Positions 6,158-8,380 of a stretch of 8,380 bases of DNA are shown piece after piece (positions within the stretch are counted from its first letter, which is position 1; each line of letters starts with the position of its first letter). Below the pieces are notes generated by a model. It searched no databases and was not told the DNA's origin. It was given only the letters and a program-made list of their open reading frames with translations. The position numbers and the translations under genes were made by a program. This stretch comes from an uncultured Campylobacter sp. (lineage in GTDB: Bacteria; Campylobacterota; Campylobacteria; Campylobacterales; Campylobacteraceae). The DNA is taken from contig NZ_CALHHT010000168.1 in NCBI RefSeq assembly GCF_938031315.1, forward strand, positions 1 through 8,380, in the 5' to 3' direction.

Positions 6158-6889
6158 ATGAAAATTTTATTTTCCCCAAGCGAGATGAAAAGCGAGCTGG
6201 GCGGCGACACGCGCATTTGCGAGCGAAATTTCATCTTTGCAGATCTTTACGAAAAGCGCCTGCAGATACTGCGCGCTTATGCAGATTTCGTGGATAAAGC
6301 AAGCGAGGCGGAGCTTTGCAAGCTTTTCGGGCTGAAAAAATGGGATGCGGCTCTGCGCGAAAATATCTTTGAAAAAGGCTGCGCGAAGGCGCTTTTGCGC
6401 TACACCGGCACCGCGTATCGCGCCCTAGGCTACGCGTCGCTAAGCCCCGGCGCGCAGGAGTTTGCGGAGCGAAACACGATAATTTTTTCAAACCTTTTCG
6501 GCCCCGTGCTGGGCGGCGACGCGCTGCCGAACTACAAACTCAAGCAGGGCGAGAGATTCGGCGGCATAGACGCGGCGAAATTTTATCGCGATAGCTTCTC
6601 CGCCGCGCTGGATCGGTATCTGGCGGATGAGTGCGTCGTGGATCTGCGCGCGGGATTTTACGAAAAATTTTATGAAATAAAGCGCCAATATTTGAGTTTT
6701 AGTTTCATCAAAGGCGGCAAGGTGCTGAGCCACTACGCCAAAGCCTGGCGCGGCAAGGTGCTGCGCGAAATCGCTCTTGCAGGCGCTTGCAGCGAGGCTG
6801 AGGTGCTTGCGCTGCGCTTGGGCGGCGCTTCCGTGCTCGAGATCAAACAGATCGGGCTAAAAAAGGAGATCGTGCTGGAAATTTCATAA
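6158..6889 (+). CDS. yaaA: YaaA-family (UPF0246/DUF328) peroxide-stress protein, 243 aa
   Basis: YaaA of E. coli is a cytoplasmic DNA-binding protein, induced by OxyR, that limits oxidative damage by lowering free iron. Matches to the family in order: N-terminal MKILFSPSEM (1-10, compare MLILISPAKT); LLRYTGTAYRAL (79-90, compare the FKGDVYTGL block); SNLFGPVLGGDALPNYKLKQG (111-131, compare the SGLYGVLRPLD...YRLEMG block); VVDLRAGFYEKFYEIKR (160-176); and SHYAKAWRGKVLREI (191-205, compare FYAKKARG). Length fits the usual 240-260. The gene stands alone on this strand, divergent from trpE, and ends at TAA (6887-6889) followed by a hairpin. No OxyR or PerR site is recognisable. The role in Campylobacter is inferred from the family. 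Confidence 0.88.
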   Translation: MKILFSPSEMKSELGGDTRICERNFIFADLYEKRLQILRAYADFVDKASEAELCKLFGLKKWDAALRENIFEKGCAKALLRYTGTAYRALGYASLSPGAQEFAERNTIIFSNLFGPVLGGDALPNYKLKQGERFGGIDAAKFYRDSFSAALDRYLADECVVDLRAGFYEKFYEIKRQYLSFSFIKGGKVLSHYAKAWRGKVLREIALAGACSEAEVLALRLGGASVLEIKQIGLKKEIVLEIS

Positions 6890-6895
6890 GGCACA

Positions 6896-6948
6896 AAATC
6901 CGCTCGGAGAAATTTACAATAAATTTTGCAGGTCTAATGCGGATTTTT
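6896..6948 (+). terminator. Terminator-like hairpin after yaaA
   Basis: AAATCCGC (6896-6903) pairs perfectly with GCGGATTT (6939-6946), followed by two more T (five T in total, 6944-6948). The 35-base loop can fold further through AAATTT and AAATTT. The long loop makes the call moderate. The position, 7 bases after the yaaA stop, fits. Confidence 0.5.
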
Positions 6949-7001
6949 GCGTAAAATTTAGCTCGGAAAATTTGCCGCGAGTTCAAATCCCGCCCCGCAT
7001 C
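6937..7001 (+). pseudogene. Possible degraded tRNA-like sequence
   Basis: GTTCAAATC (6981-6989) matches the tRNA T-loop consensus. The flanking T stem, GCGAG against CCCGC, pairs at four of five positions. ATGCGGA (6937-6943) pairs with CCCGCAT (6994-7000) at six of seven positions like an acceptor stem, and TCCA follows at 7000-7003. TTTAGCTCGG (6957-6966) resembles a D arm. The length of about 65 is too short and no proper anticodon arm is visible, so it is a remnant or a coincidence, not a working tRNA. Part of it overlaps the terminator hairpin. Confidence 0.25.
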
Positions 7002-7215
7002 CAAAGCAATTCTGCCCGGAGAAATTTGTGGGCGGAATTTCATCGTGAGGATTTGCGGCGGCGACTTTTTGGTCTTTTGGCACTCTTTTAGCGAGCTTTG
7101 AGCGGCCTTAAACGAGCTTTTGGCGGCGAAATTTCGTCGTAAATTTTTGCAATAAATTCGCGCTCTTTGCGCTTGCCCGCTTCGTATAAAATTTTACGGC
7201 GATCTTGTCGTGACT

Positions 7216-7245
7216 TTGCACCGATTTTGCGGCGATTTTTATAAT
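7216..7245 (+). promoter_or_regulatory. Orphan sigma-70-type promoter
   Basis: TTGCAC (7216-7221), an 18-base spacer and a perfect TATAAT (7240-7245) preceded by a run of five T. It drives no recognisable gene; transcription would start near 7252, at the hairpin below. Confidence 0.45.
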
Positions 7246-7250
7246 ACAGA

Positions 7251-7280
7251 GTGCGGAAGTTGTGCTGTCGTCCTCCGCAC
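7251..7280 (+). ncRNA. Hairpin just after the orphan promoter; candidate small RNA or leader
   Basis: GTGCGGA (7251-7257) pairs perfectly with TCCGCAC (7274-7280) around a 16-base loop. It sits where transcripts from the TATAAT at 7240 would begin. An AT-rich AATAATTTT follows, but there is no clean T-run, so termination is uncertain. Confidence 0.25.
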
Positions 7281-7351
7281 AGAAATAATTTTCACGAAGG
7301 GGGATGCGCCGCGCGTGCAATCGTGGATGGAAACGTAACTTTATGCGGAAA

Positions 7352-7546
7352 GAATTTTACTTGCAATTCGCCACAAAATTTTGAGAGAATTTTACCGCAG
7401 TAATTTTGCTTGCAGCTATGCCACGCGGAATTCTGTCGCAGAAAATTCCACTGCTTAAAATTTCGCCGCAGAATTTTGTCTAAAATTTTGCTGTACGGAA
7501 TTTTGCCGTATGAAATTTCGCCGCGATAGAATCCTGTCGAAAATTT
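7352..7546. repeat. Degenerate RAATTY array, non-coding
   Basis: Eleven RAATTY sites begin at 7352, 7376, 7387, 7428, 7443, 7458, 7471, 7483, 7498, 7513 and 7541. They are mostly 11-15 bases apart and embedded in variants of a CCGCAGAATTTTG unit. By chance about 0.2 would be expected in 195 bases. Spacings are not multiples of three overall, unlike the similar string inside trpF, which argues against coding here. Confidence 0.75.
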
Positions 7547-7558
7547 AATCCGCGCTTT

Positions 7559-7678
7559 AAAATCCCATAAATTTCCAAATTCCATAAATCCCACACATAA
7601 AATTTCAAACCGAAATCCCGCGATCAAAATCTATCGCCTAAAAATCCCGCAAATCCCCGCTCCTAAATCCAAAATTCC
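7559..7678 (+). repeat. Array of AAATYCC motifs, strand-biased
   Basis: Eight copies of AAATCCC, AAATTCC or AAATCC lie at 7560-7566, 7577-7583, 7586-7592, 7613-7619, 7642-7648, 7651-7657, 7665-7670 and 7672-7678, all on the plus strand. It directly follows the RAATTY array and differs from it in being non-palindromic. Function unknown. Confidence 0.6.
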
Positions 7679-7690
7679 GCAAATTTAGCA

Positions 7691-7709
7691 AGCTTTAAAT
7701 TTTAAAGCT
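7691..7709. promoter_or_regulatory. 19-bp perfect inverted repeat, operator-like, before the TSUP gene
   Basis: AGCTTTAAA (7691-7699), one T, then TTTAAAGCT (7701-7709). It touches a possible -10 box TATAAA (7709-7714) and lies 32 bases before the ATG at 7742, the position expected for a repressor or activator site. Which regulator would bind is not known. Confidence 0.5.
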
Positions 7710-7730
7710 ATAAACTTCGCTTCAAATTTT

Positions 7731-7735
7731 AAGGA
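7731..7735 (+). promoter_or_regulatory. Ribosome binding site of the TSUP gene
   Basis: AAGGA, 6 bases before ATG 7742; supports that start. Confidence 0.8.
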
Positions 7736-7741
7736 TCAAAA

Positions 7742-8380
7742 ATGCTAGAACTCCCCTTTGTCGGCGTCGTCGTGGGCTTCATATCGGGCTTTTTCGGTAT
7801 TGGCGGCGGCACGGTCGTAATGCCCGTGATGATGGCCCTGGGCTACGATATCAAGACAGCCGCGGGCATCTCGGTGATGCAGATGTTCATCGTCTCGCTT
7901 TTCGGCTCGTATCTGAACTACCGCGCAGGCAGACTCCGCCTAGATAGCGGCATCGCAGTGGGGCTCGGAGGGCTGTGCGGCGCGAGCCTATCGGGCTTCA
8001 TCGTAAAGTATTCGCCGGAAATCGTGCTTGAGATCGGTCTTCTGCTGACGCTTGCCATCTCCTTTCTCAAGCTCTTTAGCACGAACGTAGCAAGCGGCAG
8101 TGGCGCCAATCCCCACGGCGCGGTGCTATTTTTCATCGGCTTTGCTATCGGCGCGATCGCGCTTAGCATGGGTGTGGGCGGCGCGGTATTTCTAACACCC
8201 GTATTAGTCGGATTTTTGGGCGTCGATATCAAAAGAGCGGTCTGCATGGGGCTATTTTTCATCGTTTTCGGCTCTTTCAGCGCGCTTTTGAGCCTTTCGT
8301 ACAACGGCCACGTAGATTACGAACGCGGCGCGCTGCTAGCCGTGGGCGGGCTTTTGGGCGTGTATTTCGGCACCTCTCAA
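7742..8380 (+). CDS. TSUP-family (TauE/SafE) membrane transporter or permease; partial, runs off right edge
   Basis: 213 codons are open to the window end, with no stop. The family comprises integral inner-membrane proteins, some of which export or import sulfite, sulfonates or other small sulfur or organic anions; the substrate here cannot be told. The N terminus carries GFFGIGGGTVVMPVM (17-31), the family signature, and a second related block ALSMGVGGAVFLTPVL (140-155), reflecting the internal duplication typical of TSUP. Hydrophobic segments lie near 5-34, 40-60, 70-88, 95-112, 126-160, 165-188 and 196-211. Full members are about 250-265 residues, so roughly the last 40-50 are missing. This gene contains no AAATTT, in contrast to the rest of the window, partly because the protein has few Lys and Asn. 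It is preceded by an operator-like repeat and is probably transcribed on its own. Confidence 0.92.
   Translation, partial: MLELPFVGVVVGFISGFFGIGGGTVVMPVMMALGYDIKTAAGISVMQMFIVSLFGSYLNYRAGRLRLDSGIAVGLGGLCGASLSGFIVKYSPEIVLEIGLLLTLAISFLKLFSTNVASGSGANPHGAVLFFIGFAIGAIALSMGVGGAVFLTPVLVGFLGVDIKRAVCMGLFFIVFGSFSALLSLSYNGHVDYERGALLAVGGLLGVYFGTSQ

Larger units (their letters stand above)
6890..7741. other. 852-base region without a convincing gene
   Basis: Between yaaA and the TSUP gene there is no frame with family resemblance, a good ribosome site and normal composition. The longer minus-strand frames (6843-7043, 7108-7320, 7292-7627) are built from AAATTT-type repeats and have no recognisable domains. 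A 26-codon plus frame at 7304-7384 follows GAAGGGGG with almost no spacing; I do not call it. The region holds the terminator, a tRNA-like fragment, an orphan promoter and hairpin, two repeat arrays and the TSUP control region, listed separately. Confidence 0.7.

Noticed and set aside
7304..7384. 26-codon plus frame after GAAGGGGG
   Set aside because: The purine run is only about one base from the ATG, too close for a ribosome site; no resemblance to a leader peptide and only one Trp.
7292..7627. 111-codon minus-strand frame
   Set aside because: It reads the two non-coding repeat arrays; its Lys-Ile-Leu and Lys-Phe pattern follows from AAATTT, and there is no good ribosome site evidence or domain.
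7352..7678. CRISPR array
   Set aside because: Units are short, degenerate and irregularly spaced; no constant repeat of 25-40 bases with unique spacers.
7918..8304. 128-codon minus-strand frame
   Set aside because: Antisense of the TSUP transporter gene.

Overview
The window looks like a chromosomal segment of a relatively GC-rich member of the Campylobacterota, probably an oral or anaerobic Campylobacter of the gracilis/rectus/showae/curvus type. The reasons are a fused trpGD, epsilon-style AAGGA ribosome binding sites, promoters with a good -10 box and little or no -35, and an extreme density of the hexamer AAATTT (about 80 copies by hand count, against about 2 expected by chance). The genus call is inference.

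Layout: the minus strand carries a tryptophan biosynthesis operon read right to left: trpE (start at 6031), a 314-base gap rich in palindromes, trpGD, a D12-class adenine DNA methyltransferase, then trpF. trpF has no stop codon before the left edge. The methyltransferase start abuts the trpGD stop, and trpF overlaps the methyltransferase end by 17 bases, so the three are probably translated as one unit. TrpE and TrpGD make anthranilate and phosphoribosyl-anthranilate, and TrpF isomerises the latter. trpB and trpA may follow outside the window. The methyltransferase has no role in this pathway.

On the plus strand a YaaA-family peroxide-stress gene diverges from trpE. It is followed by about 850 bases with no convincing gene. 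That stretch holds a terminator-like hairpin, a degraded tRNA-like 3' half, an orphan promoter with a hairpin, an array of RAATTY sites, an array of AAATYCC motifs, and a 19-bp inverted repeat. A TauE/SafE (TSUP) membrane transporter gene then runs off the right edge.

The most interesting signal is that trpF and trpE carry large low-complexity, Asn/Ser/Glu/Cys-rich insertions. In DNA terms two of these are strings of RAATTY sites (AAATTT, GAATTC and relatives). In the first trpF insertion the sites are all spaced by multiples of three; in the otherwise similar non-coding array at 7352-7546 they are not. The adenine methyltransferase sits inside the same operon. RAATTY is the site methylated by CtsM (Cj0208) of C. 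jejuni, which marks DNA for natural transformation. A link between this methyltransferase, the expanded motif and self-DNA recognition is a testable hypothesis, not something the sequence proves.
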